Shown: positions 38,683-51,600 of the stretch, piece after piece
How positions within the stretch are numbered: position 1 is the first letter of the stretch
Layout of the letters: each line of letters opens with the position of its first letter
From: Listeria ivanovii subsp. londoniensis
GTDB taxonomy: Bacteria > Bacillota > Bacilli > Lactobacillales > Listeriaceae
DNA length: 64,000 nt
NCBI RefSeq assembly: GCF_000763495.1
Contig: NZ_CP009576.1
Coordinates: 382,001-446,000, forward strand
Reading direction: 5' to 3'
The notes under the pieces: generated by a model
The model's database searches: none
Told to the model about the DNA's origin: nothing
The model's input: only the letters and a program-made list of their open reading frames with translations
Position numbers and translations under genes: made by a program

Positions 38683-39447
38683 ATGTTTCCATTTGAAAGA
38701 CAAAATAAAATAATTCATCTACTAGACCAAAATAATAAAATAACAGTACCAGAATTAAGTCGTATCTTGGATGTCTCGATTAGCACCATCCGAAATGATT
38801 TATCTTCATTAGAAGAAAGCGGGATGATTAAAAAAATACACGGGGGTGCGGTACTTTTAAAAAGCGAAGAGAAATTTACTAATTTCAACGACCGAATTAT
38901 TCGTAATATAGAAGAAAAAGAAGCGATTGCGAAAGAAGCGGCAACTTTAGTGAAAAACAACCAAACTATTATTCTTGATGCTAGCTCCACAGCACTTGCA
39001 CTTGCAAAAGAATTACACGGTTTCACAAGACTTACTGTGATCACAAGTGGGCTTTATACGGCGATTGAATTAAAAGACAACCCAAATATTAGCGTTATTT
39101 TAACAGGTGGAATTGTCACCACAAATTCTTTCACGCTAGAAGGGATTCTTGGCTCTAATTTAATTGAAAATATTCATGCAGACGTGTGTTTCATGTCGGC
39201 AAAAGGTTTTACCATGGAAGAAGGATTAACGGATTTCAACATTTATGAAACCGAATTAAAACGACTTCTTGCCAAACGGACAAACAAGTTAGTAGCGCTT
39301 TTGGATCATACAAAAATGGGTGTTATTTCTACCGCAAGTATCACGGCAGCAAAAAATATTGATTTATTGATTACAGATAACAAAATAAATCGTACTTTAT
39401 ACAAACAATTTCAAGATGCCGGGTTGCCAGTGAAAATTGCAGAGTGA
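38683..39447 (+). CDS. DeoR-family transcriptional regulator
   Basis: A 254-residue sugar-phosphate-responsive repressor. The N-terminal winged helix (about 1-57) has the DeoR signature VPELSRILDVSISTIRNDL and KIHGGAVLL. The C-terminal sensor domain (about 75-245) has ILDASSTALALAKEL and VCFMSAKGF. The start at 38683 has AAAGGAGG upstream; the frame extends further 5' but without a site. Divergent from the ten-gene ketose operon, it very likely controls it. Confidence 0.93.
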   Translation: MFPFERQNKIIHLLDQNNKITVPELSRILDVSISTIRNDLSSLEESGMIKKIHGGAVLLKSEEKFTNFNDRIIRNIEEKEAIAKEAATLVKNNQTIILDASSTALALAKELHGFTRLTVITSGLYTAIELKDNPNISVILTGGIVTTNSFTLEGILGSNLIENIHADVCFMSAKGFTMEEGLTDFNIYETELKRLLAKRTNKLVALLDHTKMGVISTASITAAKNIDLLITDNKINRTLYKQFQDAGLPVKIAE

Positions 39448-39562
39448 AAATTTAACAAGGGTAGTAAAATAGGTTGTACTTGGTTTTGATACAAATTGAT
39501 AGACCAATGTCAGGCTTGTGCTAGCAATTAAGAAACTATAAAAATAAAATAAAATCCACCTA

Positions 39563-39591
39563 TTGACAGCGATTTCAATTGATGATAGTAT
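39563..39591 (+). promoter_or_regulatory. strong sigma-A promoter for the beta-glucoside operon
   Basis: TTGACA (39563-39568) and TAGTAT (39586-39591) with an upstream TG are spaced 17 bp apart. The transcript would begin within about 10 nt of the RAT. Confidence 0.88.
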
Positions 39592-39599
39592 GTGGTTGT

Positions 39600-39672
39600 G
39601 GCTTGTTACCGGTAATGCGGGCAATACCTGATAAGTAAGAGTTCGCTCTGCTTTTCGGTATTGCCCTTTTTT
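39600..39672 (+). promoter_or_regulatory. RAT and overlapping terminator before the antiterminator gene
   Basis: GGCTTGTTACCGGTAATG...GGGCAATACC (39600-39628) is a RAT. Its last ten bases (39619-39628) form the left arm of a terminator with 39657-39666, followed by six T. Binding of the antiterminator and formation of the terminator are therefore mutually exclusive, giving autoregulation. Confidence 0.92.
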
Positions 39673-39703
39673 GTTCAAGTCCAAAATGATGGTGGTGATA
39701 AAT

Positions 39704-40537
39704 TTGAAAATTGAGAGGATATTTAATAATAATATTGTCAGTGCAAGGAGCGAGGATGCGCAAGAATTACTAATTTTAGGCAAAGGTCTAGGATTTAAGT
39801 CTAAAGTTGGTGATGAGATTAATGAATCGCTCGTTGAAAAAATATTTCAATTGCAAGATGAGGCGGTAAGCAATAAATTCAAAATGATTATTGACGAAAT
39901 TCCGCTTGCTATCATTGAAATCACAGATGATGTTGTCCAATTAGCTAAACAGAATATCTCAAAAACTATTAGTGACGTCATTTATATTTCTCTTTCGGAT
40001 CATCTTTATTTTACTACGCAGCGCATGGAACAAAACTTAGTCATTCAAAATCCTTTATCATGGGAAGTGAAGCGCTACTACCCAGAGGAATATGCGGTGG
40101 CGAAAGAAGCGGCAAAGATGGTCGAGAAGCGGTTAGGCTTAGATTTACCTGACGAGGAAATTTCTAATATCGCGCTCCACTTTGTCAATGCGGAAATTAA
40201 CAACAGTATGAACGACGTAACGCACATCATGCAGTTGCTCCAAGAAATCATGAATATTATTAAATATCATTTTGTCATTGAGTTTGATGAAGATAGCACT
40301 AGTTACTTCCGGTTTATGACGCATCTGAAATTTTTTTGCCAGCGAGTAATTACTGGCGAGGCGATGGATGAGACAGAAGATTATTTATATCAAGTTATGT
40401 ATAAAAATTTACCGGACATATTTGCTTGTATTGATAAAATTGCCGTATTTCTGGAAAATAACTATTCATTTAAAATGAGTCATTCAGAGCAATTATACCT
40501 TGGAATCCATTTGGACCGGGTATTAAATAGAAAATAA
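39704..40537 (+). CDS. licT: BglG/LicT-family transcriptional antiterminator
   Basis: A 277-residue RNA-binding regulator. The N-terminal CAT domain (about 1-55, MKIERIFNNNIVSAR) binds RAT hairpins. Two PRD domains follow, with the PTS-phosphorylated histidines in LicT positions: H100, H159, H207 and H269. I place the start at a TTG codon (39704), since the CAT domain of relatives begins exactly here and GGTGGTGAT lies upstream; an ATG at 39671 falls in the terminator T-tract. It should be inhibited by its permease and activated by HPr. The gene symbol is by family resemblance. Confidence 0.92.
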   Translation: MKIERIFNNNIVSARSEDAQELLILGKGLGFKSKVGDEINESLVEKIFQLQDEAVSNKFKMIIDEIPLAIIEITDDVVQLAKQNISKTISDVIYISLSDHLYFTTQRMEQNLVIQNPLSWEVKRYYPEEYAVAKEAAKMVEKRLGLDLPDEEISNIALHFVNAEINNSMNDVTHIMQLLQEIMNIIKYHFVIEFDEDSTSYFRFMTHLKFFCQRVITGEAMDETEDYLYQVMYKNLPDIFACIDKIAVFLENNYSFKMSHSEQLYLGIHLDRVLNRK

Positions 40538-40539
40538 TA

Positions 40540-40617
40540 GGCTTGTTACTGATTTTTATATCAGGCAATACCTGAACAGTTTGTACCTTTATTTTGGTAT
40601 ATTCTGTTCAGGTTTTT
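40540..40617 (+). promoter_or_regulatory. second RAT and terminator between licT and the PTS gene
   Basis: GGCTTGTTACTGATT...ATCAGGCAATACC (40540-40572) begins three bases after the licT stop. ACCTGAACAG (40570-40579) pairs with CTGTTCAGGT (40604-40613), followed by T. The apical loop is longer than in the other two RATs. Confidence 0.88.
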
Positions 40618-40627
40618 CGTTTTTTAA

Positions 40628-43952
<3,325 letters not shown>

Positions 43953-43960
43953 TATAATGA

Positions 43961-43990
43961 GACGTTCATAATTAGATTATGGGCGTTTTG
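43961..43990 (+). terminator. terminator after the beta-glucoside operon
   Basis: An 11-bp stem with two G-U pairs (43962-43972 and 43976-43986) has a 3-nt loop and T-rich end. Confidence 0.75.
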
Positions 43991-44089
43991 TTTATTTTGT
44001 TACGAAAATTTGTCTAAAAAGCTAATTATTCATAAAAAAGTAGTGGAATTTTAGTGAAATATGTTTCATATACACATAATTGTTATTTT

Positions 44090-44172
44090 TTGACAAAGCG
44101 GAATATGATACAATATCTTTGTGAAATAAACAAAAGCCCCAGTTTTATTTTAAGTAAAACTGGGGCTTTTCT
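44090..44172 (+). promoter_or_regulatory. TTGACA element and immediate terminator upstream of the RHS gene
   Basis: A TTGACA hexamer (44090-44095) has several possible -10 elements downstream, none at exactly 17 bp. A perfect 16-bp hairpin (44132-44147 and 44155-44170) with a T-tail follows within 40-60 nt. Any transcript from here would stop early unless the hairpin is bypassed, about 110 nt before the RHS start codon. Confidence 0.6.
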
Positions 44173-44280
44173 TCAAAAAAGGAGGGTAAAGCTTGGTGTA
44201 GCTATATGGAAATAAAAAGAGAGGACACCTTTTAACACTGTAGATTGATTTTATCATACGAAAAAGGGAGAGCATGATAC

Positions 44281-47200
44281 ATGAAAAGATGGGTAAAGAC
44301 AAAAAAACTACTACTTAGTATGACAGCTTCTGTGATGATCTTATCTCTATTACCTGCTTATGTACCGCTTGCTGAGGAGACAGCAACAGGAGTAGAAGCA
44401 CCAACGAAAACGTCCGAAGAAAGTGTACCAACTGAAGTAAAAGAAGAACGAACTGAAAACGAAATTGTTTACGATAATCACGACGGGAGTTTTACCAAGC
44501 AAATTTTTGCTGATCCAATCAATATGGAAGTTGATGGGGATATGGCGCGAATTGATGCTAACGTGGAAAAAGAAACAGAATCCGGGATGATTGTTCCAAA
44601 ACAAACACCACTTGATTTAGGATTTTTAGAGCAAATGGAAAACGGAGCATACCAAAAGCTTACCAAGGCAGGCGCGGAAGTCACTTTCCGATTAAAAGGG
44701 GCCCGCCAAGGAGAAACAGAGCAAGCGGTAACTGATCAACCGGCAACATACCAGGAAAATGAAGTTACGTACAAGGAGGTCTTTCCGAAAACAGATTTAC
44801 GGCATTTAACCTTTCCGCAATCAGTAAAGGAAGACTTAGTACTGCAAGAACCAAATCAGATAGATACGTATGTTTATCAAGTAGAAACAAAACTAGACGT
44901 TAAAAAAGCAGAAAATGGCGACGTGATTTTTGAAAATAAAGCAGGAGATACATTATACACCCTTCCGAAACCAGTCATGACCGATTCTAATGTCGGCGAA
45001 GAAACTGGCGAGGCAGCTTTATCTGAAGAAGTATCTTTTGAAGTAAAGTCACTGACAAAAACCGTCTATGAATTACAGCTAAAAGTAGACACGGAATGGC
45101 TAAATGATGCCGAACGAGTTTATCCAGTTTATATTGATCCATCTGTTCGCTTAGATGAAGTTTATAATGCGAATGTCAATTCAGCCAATCCGACATCAAC
45201 AAACATCGGCAGTAAATTGTGGGATTCTGGTCAAAATGCCTATACTTTAAAACTAGGGAAATGGGATAACTCAACTGGTAATAACGCTGCATTTTTAAAA
45301 ATGGATACATCCACATTAAACAAAGCGACTATTTCCAAAGCTACATTAAAAGTGTATAACATTTGGCATATGTCCCCCACTTTGAAAAATGATCTTTGGT
45401 ATTATGAAGCAAAAGCAAACTGGTCTCCGTGGCAAGTAACATGGAATACCGTACCAGGCGTAACCCGTTTAGGGAGTGTTAACGTTGGGCGTGGTGAGTG
45501 GGCTAATTTAGATGTAACAAACACCGTCCAAGCTTGGGCAAGTGGTGCGCGCGCAAATTATGGTTTTCGATTAGGAACAAATAGCGAGCAAACCTACTGG
45601 AAAAAATTAGTCGCTAGTGAAAATAATAAGAACTACCCTTATTTGGAAGTGAATTATACTTATACACAACCAGAAAAACCAACCGTAAATACAACATCAA
45701 ATGGTATTGGAACTGGCACAGGTTCGATGGATTTATCTTGGAAAGCGGTTCCAGGAGCAACAAGTTATAATATTGTCATCTCCAATGGGTATAACTACGA
45801 ATATTTTAATACAGGAAGCACAGCAACTACATGGAGTACAAAAGGTAAAAAAATCTTCCCAACTGCTACCGAAATAGCGAACGGCGAGTTTGAATTTCAC
45901 CATGATGGAAAAGGAGCAGAATTTGCTCTTGATCCACGAGAACAATATGAAAATGCCTTCCAAGCCGGAAGTACATTTGGTTTGCGTAATTTAACACGCT
46001 ACTTAGTTAGAGTGCAAGCCGTTTATCCTGGTGGAGAAAGCCCGACTTCAGATCTAGTTTTCGCTTATATGCCAATTGAAAAACCAAAACCACCAGTTGC
46101 AAAAGCTTATGCCAATTTGGCGCATAAAGAAACTGGTTATGTTGAGCTAAATTGGGAAAAGAGTCCAATGGCAGATGGCTATAAAGTGCTCGTTTTTAAT
46201 GGGAAAGCCTATGAACAGTATGATGTTGGAACTGCCACAAAATGGACGACACAAAACAAAGGGATTTGGCCAACAAAAGAAGAAATTGCAGAAGGGAAAT
46301 TTGCACTTCATCAAGATGGAAATGGTGCTGAACTAGCAAAGGATCCTTCTCCGGTATATACAAATTCAGGCGGAAACTACAAGGAACGCCAAAATTATTG
46401 GTTCCGAGTTATCGCCTATCAAAAAGCAGGCAATAATGCAACAAGTGTCCAATCAGAACCAGCTACACCAACTATTCCAGAAGCTGTGAATAAACAACTA
46501 GGAATGGTCGATTACTGGACAAGCGTACCAGTGCGTGGCGGCGAAGTCAACGCAACTAATGGTAACTTTTTATTCCACGAAACCGATTTTGAACTCGACG
46601 GGCGAGGTCCAAGCATTAATGTTAACCGAACCTTTAACAGCCAAGATGAAGTGACGGGGATTTTTGGAAAAGGCTGGACAAGTACACTGGAAGAAAAACT
46701 CGTAGAAGAAGCAAATGGAGATATTGTTTGGATAGAATCAGATAAGAAAGTCCATCGTTTTACGAAAAAAGGTGATAAATACGAAGCGCCACCAGGGATT
46801 TATTCTGAAATCACTAAAAATACAAATGGGTATTTAAAAATAGAAGAAGATAAGGCAGAAACCCGTTTTCTTCTTGATGGCCGTTTAGCTTCTGAAAAAG
46901 ATACAAAGGGTAATCAGCTTACCTATAATTATACAGATGGCAAATTGTCAAGCTTACGTGATGCTTCTGGTCGAACAATTACGCTTACTTATGACAGCGA
47001 TTTAGTTACCAAACTAGTCGGACCAGATAATCGAACCATCACTTACACCTATAACGACAAACAAGAACTAACAGCCTCTTCCACTGCTCGTGGCAAAATG
47101 TATCGCTACGGTTACACAGATGGTTTATTAACATCGATTTATGATCCAAAACATACCGAAGAAAAACCATATGAAACCAAATTTGCATATGAAGAAGAAA

Positions 47201-50200
47201 AACTAACGGAAATTACTGATCCAGTTGGGAAAAAGACGACACTTTCCTACGACAAAGATGGTCAGCAAACCACTTTAACTAATGAGAAAAAGAAGCAAAC
47301 GATTTATGAATATAATGATGCTGGAAATCCAAAAAAAGAAATTGTTGATGCAGACGGTTTAAAACTAACAACTACTTATACGTATGAATCAAACAATTTA
47401 ACAAAAGAAGTTAATCCAAAAGGTCAAGCGGAAACATATACTTATGATGCAGATGGTAATGTGACGCAGATGACGGATGCTTATGGTACGGAATCTTATA
47501 CGTACAATAATAACAATGACGTAACAAGTGCTACTGACACAGAAGGACGCGAAACAACAATTGCTTATGATGGCACTGACGCCGTATCCGAAACTATTGC
47601 AACAGAATCTCAAGTATCATCCGTAACACAATATGATGGATATGGAAACCCAATTCGTGGAAGCGGAGAACTAGCATCTGGTGGGAATCTTGTGCAAAAT
47701 AGCGGCTTTGAGAATGGAACAAGTCTGTCAAATTGGCGACTAGTCCAATGGAGTGCAAAAGGTAGCATGACAGTAGACACAACTCAATCAGCACCGGGAG
47801 CGCTCGGTGGAACTGGATCGGTCAAAATAACAAGTGAGGCACTAACCACCGATAAAGGCTATTCCGCAGCTATCCAAAGTGTGGATGTCGAACCAGAAAC
47901 AACCTATACACTTAGCGCTTGGACAAAAACTTCTGGAATGACAAATGCAGACGGAATTCTCATTGGTCGTTTACAAGATGCGAACGCAAAAGACATCACT
48001 GACGGAAGTGTATGGCAATCCAACCGCCCGACATCCATCAAAAATAACGGTAACTGGGTAAAACGCCAACTAACTTTTAAAACAACTAAAAACACTCGTC
48101 AAGTATTACTTTATTTAGATAACGAACAACCAGCACCGCACAAAGGAAAAGGCACCGTTTGGTATGACAACATTCAATTTGAAAAAGGAAGTGTGGCTTC
48201 TAGCTATAATCCAGTAGTTAATAGTAGTGTGGAAAATCATAATGGAACACTTCCAACAGGATGGATGCGCACAGGGAACACCGCGCTAACGCAAGCGAAA
48301 GTGGTTGATAATGAAAGTTTTAGTGGAGACAGTTCTGTGTATTTTGAACGAAAAGCAACAAGTGAAGCTTACACACATATTGTCCAAGATGTTCCTGTAA
48401 ACCAGAAAGTAGCCAAAGCATTAACTCTGACAGCACTTTCCAAATCAGAAGATGTTAAATCTGGTGGCAGCACAATAGCGATGTCAAATGACTATTCGAT
48501 TTGGGGCACGATTACTTACCAAGACGGCACCACTTCTTCCGTCCAAGGGCAATTCCCACTTGGAACCAATGACTGGAACCGGAGTGCGGTAGTTATTAAG
48601 CCAACCAAGCCAATTAAAATGATCAAAGCCTACACCATGTTCCGCAACGGCTTAACCGGAAAAGCTTGGTTTGATGATATCCGCGTTATGGAAGGTGAAG
48701 TGCTAACAAAAGACGAATATGATGCAGCAGGTAATTACGTCGCGGCAAGTTACGATGAAGAAGGTCGCAAAATTAGCTTTACTTACGATAATTACGGCAA
48801 CACCACATCCGAAACAGACGAAAAAGGCAATAAAAAAACCTTAACTTATGATGCAGATAACGCACTAATCAACACCACACTTGCAAATGGGACATCAGTA
48901 GCCTACAAATACGATGATAACGGCAACACCACTGAAAAAAACGTTACGGCATCCGGAAAAACACAAAAAAACAGCTATGAATACGATGTCGACAATAAAA
49001 TCACCTCATTTACCGACGCACTAAATCGCACAATCAAGTATGAATACGATGCAGCCGGTAATGAAACAAAAGCCATTATGCCAAATGGTCGAGTAACAGA
49101 AAGCACGTATGATTCAGCTGACCGGATGAATGGAATTAAATGGAACGATGAGCCTGCATTTAAGTTCCAATATGATCCAAACGGCAATCAAACAAAAGTC
49201 ACGGATGAAATTAATGGCTTAGTCACCGACAAAACTTACGACGACGCCAACCGTATCACCAAAGTAGCCGAACGCTCTGGCGCAATAAGTTACACCTACA
49301 AAGATAAACCGACAGCAGACAACAAAGGAAAAACTGATAAAGTCGGGGAAGTCGCAATCAGTCATGGCAGCTACACAGCAAAAACATCTTACACTTATAA
49401 CGATTTAGACCAAAATACCCGCGTTAATGATGGAAGCAAAAACGCCTATTTTGAGTTTGATGAATTTGGGAATGTCAATGTTTACACAGCAGGAAACGGT
49501 TCTGCAGCTAACTACACTTATGATAGTACTCAAAAAGTAACAAATGTAGCAATCGGAAGTGCAAACGGAACCCCAATTTTAGACGAAAGCTATACCTACG
49601 ATGCAGCAAGCAACCGCACAAGCATCGACAACAAACAAGATGGAAAAACAACCTATGAATACGATGCAGTCAATCAATTAACAAAAGAAACACTACCAAA
49701 CGGAACTGTAAAGTCTTATACGTATGATGGTTTCGGAAACCGCACTCAAGTCGCAATCAGCGGAAACGAGACAAAAACAATTGCTGCAAGTTATAATGAT
49801 GGTAATCAACTAGTTTCGTGGAACGGAGAAGCACTAACTTATGATACCAATGGAAACCGCACCAGCGACGGCAAATTCACCTATACTTGGGACACAGGCG
49901 ACCGTCTAATCAACATCACCAAAAAAGACGAAAGCAAACCATTCACCACCTACACCTATGATGACGATAACCGCCGCTTGTCGAAAACAGTCAATGGCGT
50001 GACGACCAATTACCATTATGATGGCGATAGTATTGATGTATTGTACGAGACTGATGGCGATGGAAAGGCTATCCGTCAATATGTCTACTCAGATAGCGGA
50101 GTCCGTTTAGCGATGAAGATGAACGGCAAAACACTCTATTACCATTACAATGCGCATGGCGATGTGGTTGCGTTGACGGATGAAGCCAGCAAAATGGTCG

Positions 50201-50844
50201 CGGAATACGCGTATGATGCTTGGGGAACTGTATTAAAAAGCGAAGCGAAAACAGAAGAAGCCAAAGCCAATCCCTATGGTTACGCGGGATATACGTATGA
50301 TAAGGAAATCGAACAATACTACTTGATGGCACGTTACTACGACCCAGAGCAAGGTGTATTTACAACGATTGACCCAGATCCTGGCGATGAAGATGACCCC
50401 CAAACGATGAATGGGTATAATTATGCGAATAATAATCCGGTGATGTATTTTGATCCTGATGGTAATTGGGCATGGTTAATTCCAGTTGTTATAGGTGCAG
50501 GGAAACTAGTTTATAAATTTAGAAAGCCTATTGCGAAGTATGGTAAAAAAGGTGCTAAATGGGTAGGGAAAACTGCTAAAAAAGCTTGGAAGAAATTTCC
50601 ATACAGAATTAAAGGACCAAGTAGCAGAGATGGAAGGATTTTTGCTGTAGTGAATAAAAATAAGACAAAAAAGAAAGGAACATTAAAAAAGGGCGAAGAT
50701 GGTAGATTGTTTTCTCTAGATTACCATGCAATTAGAGAGAAGAAAAAAAGATCTGCTAGGAAAGTCCTTCATTTTCATTGGGGATATAAAAAAAATAAGC
50801 ATCATATAATTTATCCTAAACGTAAGAAAATTAAATGGAAATAG
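44281..50844 (+). CDS. secreted RHS/YD-repeat polymorphic toxin (WapA-like)
   Basis: A 2187-residue exported protein. Order: signal peptide (about 1-32), DNRLRE-type surface domain (278-461), two FN3-like repeats (about 463-598 and 600-730), DUF6531 (742-808), YD repeats (874-1124), two carbohydrate-binding-like jelly-roll modules opening with NLVQNSGFENG (1136) and NPVVNSSVENHNG (1310), more YD repeats (1479-1940), the conserved RHS core ending NGYNYANNNPVMYFDPDGN (about 2060) and a basic tip. The tip has RLFSLDYH, LHFHWGYK and KHHIIYP, suggesting a histidine-based toxin of unknown class. GGGAGAG precedes the start. A candidate immunity gene follows 16 nt later. Confidence 0.93.
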   Translation: MKRWVKTKKLLLSMTASVMILSLLPAYVPLAEETATGVEAPTKTSEESVPTEVKEERTENEIVYDNHDGSFTKQIFADPINMEVDGDMARIDANVEKETESGMIVPKQTPLDLGFLEQMENGAYQKLTKAGAEVTFRLKGARQGETEQAVTDQPATYQENEVTYKEVFPKTDLRHLTFPQSVKEDLVLQEPNQIDTYVYQVETKLDVKKAENGDVIFENKAGDTLYTLPKPVMTDSNVGEETGEAALSEEVSFEVKSLTKTVYELQLKVDTEWLNDAERVYPVYIDPSVRLDEVYNANVNSANPTSTNIGSKLWDSGQNAYTLKLGKWDNSTGNNAAFLKMDTSTLNKATISKATLKVYNIWHMSPTLKNDLWYYEAKANWSPWQVTWNTVPGVTRLGSVNVGRGEWANLDVTNTVQAWASGARANYGFRLGTNSEQTYWKKLVASENNKNYPYLEVNYTYTQPEKPTVNTTSNGIGTGTGSMDLSWKAVPGATSYNIVISNGYNYEYFNTGSTATTWSTKGKKIFPTATEIANGEFEFHHDGKGAEFALDPREQYENAFQAGSTFGLRNLTRYLVRVQAVYPGGESPTSDLVFAYMPIEKPKPPVAKAYANLAHKETGYVELNWEKSPMADGYKVLVFNGKAYEQYDVGTATKWTTQNKGIWPTKEEIAEGKFALHQDGNGAELAKDPSPVYTNSGGNYKERQNYWFRVIAYQKAGNNATSVQSEPATPTIPEAVNKQLGMVDYWTSVPVRGGEVNATNGNFLFHETDFELDGRGPSINVNRTFNSQDEVTGIFGKGWTSTLEEKLVEEANGDIVWIESDKKVHRFTKKGDKYEAPPGIYSEITKNTNGYLKIEEDKAETRFLLDGRLASEKDTKGNQLTYNYTDGKLSSLRDASGRTITLTYDSDLVTKLVGPDNRTITYTYNDKQELTASSTARGKMYRYGYTDGLLTSIYDPKHTEEKPYETKFAYEEEKLTEITDPVGKKTTLSYDKDGQQTTLTNEKKKQTIYEYNDAGNPKKEIVDADGLKLTTTYTYESNNLTKEVNPKGQAETYTYDADGNVTQMTDAYGTESYTYNNNNDVTSATDTEGRETTIAYDGTDAVSETIATESQVSSVTQYDGYGNPIRGSGELASGGNLVQNSGFENGTSLSNWRLVQWSAKGSMTVDTTQSAPGALGGTGSVKITSEALTTDKGYSAAIQSVDVEPETTYTLSAWTKTSGMTNADGILIGRLQDANAKDITDGSVWQSNRPTSIKNNGNWVKRQLTFKTTKNTRQVLLYLDNEQPAPHKGKGTVWYDNIQFEKGSVASSYNPVVNSSVENHNGTLPTGWMRTGNTALTQAKVVDNESFSGDSSVYFERKATSEAYTHIVQDVPVNQKVAKALTLTALSKSEDVKSGGSTIAMSNDYSIWGTITYQDGTTSSVQGQFPLGTNDWNRSAVVIKPTKPIKMIKAYTMFRNGLTGKAWFDDIRVMEGEVLTKDEYDAAGNYVAASYDEEGRKISFTYDNYGNTTSETDEKGNKKTLTYDADNALINTTLANGTSVAYKYDDNGNTTEKNVTASGKTQKNSYEYDVDNKITSFTDALNRTIKYEYDAAGNETKAIMPNGRVTESTYDSADRMNGIKWNDEPAFKFQYDPNGNQTKVTDEINGLVTDKTYDDANRITKVAERSGAISYTYKDKPTADNKGKTDKVGEVAISHGSYTAKTSYTYNDLDQNTRVNDGSKNAYFEFDEFGNVNVYTAGNGSAANYTYDSTQKVTNVAIGSANGTPILDESYTYDAASNRTSIDNKQDGKTTYEYDAVNQLTKETLPNGTVKSYTYDGFGNRTQVAISGNETKTIAASYNDGNQLVSWNGEALTYDTNGNRTSDGKFTYTWDTGDRLINITKKDESKPFTTYTYDDDNRRLSKTVNGVTTNYHYDGDSIDVLYETDGDGKAIRQYVYSDSGVRLAMKMNGKTLYYHYNAHGDVVALTDEASKMVAEYAYDAWGTVLKSEAKTEEAKANPYGYAGYTYDKEIEQYYLMARYYDPEQGVFTTIDPDPGDEDDPQTMNGYNYANNNPVMYFDPDGNWAWLIPVVIGAGKLVYKFRKPIAKYGKKGAKWVGKTAKKAWKKFPYRIKGPSSRDGRIFAVVNKNKTKKKGTLKKGEDGRLFSLDYHAIREKKKRSARKVLHFHWGYKKNKHHIIYPKRKKIKWK

Positions 50845-50860
50845 AAAAGGGGTATCAAGA

Positions 50861-51331
50861 GTGATAGAAAAAAATATATTTACACTAAAGAACCCAGACC
50901 AAGTAAAAGTTGCTTACAATGATGACATAACAGATGATGGCTTAAAAAAAATTATTACTGATAAGAATCAACCTGTTAATATATTTCTAGAACTAGGTAT
51001 TTTTGATAGAGAAGATATGTACAATAAATTTCCGAAAAGCGAATTTGAAGAGATGACGTTTAATGGAATTAGAATGTTGTGGATTAAAAATATACAATTA
51101 GATGATATTTTAGTAGATGAATCTATTTTTATTTTTAGACTGTTAGCTAATTCGAATTTCCAAGTGTATATGATATCGGGGGATAGTTTAAATATGAGAG
51201 TGTCACACACTCATAAAAGTACATTTTTTTTTAAAAAAGATAAAATTGAGCTTAGCTTAGAAAAAAATCAGCTGATGGTTATGTCAGATTATGATGGTTG
51301 TGCTGTTATAATTTTATACAATAATATGTAA
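50861..51331 (+). CDS. candidate immunity protein for the RHS tip
   Basis: A 156-residue acidic, soluble protein with no signal peptide or recognised domain. It starts with GTG, preceded by AAAAGGGG, 16 nt after the toxin gene stop. Position directly behind a basic RHS tip, acidity and low GC are what is known for RHS/WapA immunity proteins. Function is inferred from position only. Confidence 0.65.
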   Translation: MIEKNIFTLKNPDQVKVAYNDDITDDGLKKIITDKNQPVNIFLELGIFDREDMYNKFPKSEFEEMTFNGIRMLWIKNIQLDDILVDESIFIFRLLANSNFQVYMISGDSLNMRVSHTHKSTFFFKKDKIELSLEKNQLMVMSDYDGCAVIILYNNM

Positions 51332-51423
51332 ATCTTGATGAACACTTAATTTGAATAATGATAGATGGGAAATAAGGTGCTTTATGCTGCTGAACAAGAG
51401 GTAATGAAAAACGACAAAAATAA

Positions 51424-51600
51424 ATCAACAAACCCCTCCTCGAATTTGGAGGAGGGTTATTCTAAAAATGTAAAATACGTAAAAAGTAAATTATACATAT
51501 AAAAAGAATAAATACTGCGGGAGCATGTGCTGAATTGTAAAAAATTCAATTTGAATCCAAACTATAATGAAACCGCTATACAACTTACATCTACATTGGT
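51424..51600 (+). repeat. orphan-module intergenic repeat, copy A
   Basis: This block contains a CCCTCCTC/GAGGAGGG hairpin (51434-51441 and 51449-51456), a shared ATACATATAAAAAGAATAAA-type segment (51491-51523) and a GAAACCGCTATACAACTTAC-like segment just before RHS core homology begins. Similar blocks lie before the other two orphan modules. Confidence 0.8.

Noticed and set aside
44205-44234. Nine-codon leader peptide (MEIKREDTF) before the RHS gene
   Set aside because: The nearest GGAGG is about 20 nt upstream, too far for normal initiation, and no pairing with later leader sequence was seen.
50069-50332. Minus-strand open frame of about 87 codons, repeated in all intact RHS cores
   Set aside because: It recurs only because the core is duplicated; it is His/Arg/Ser-rich without a ribosome site and mirrors the coding strand.
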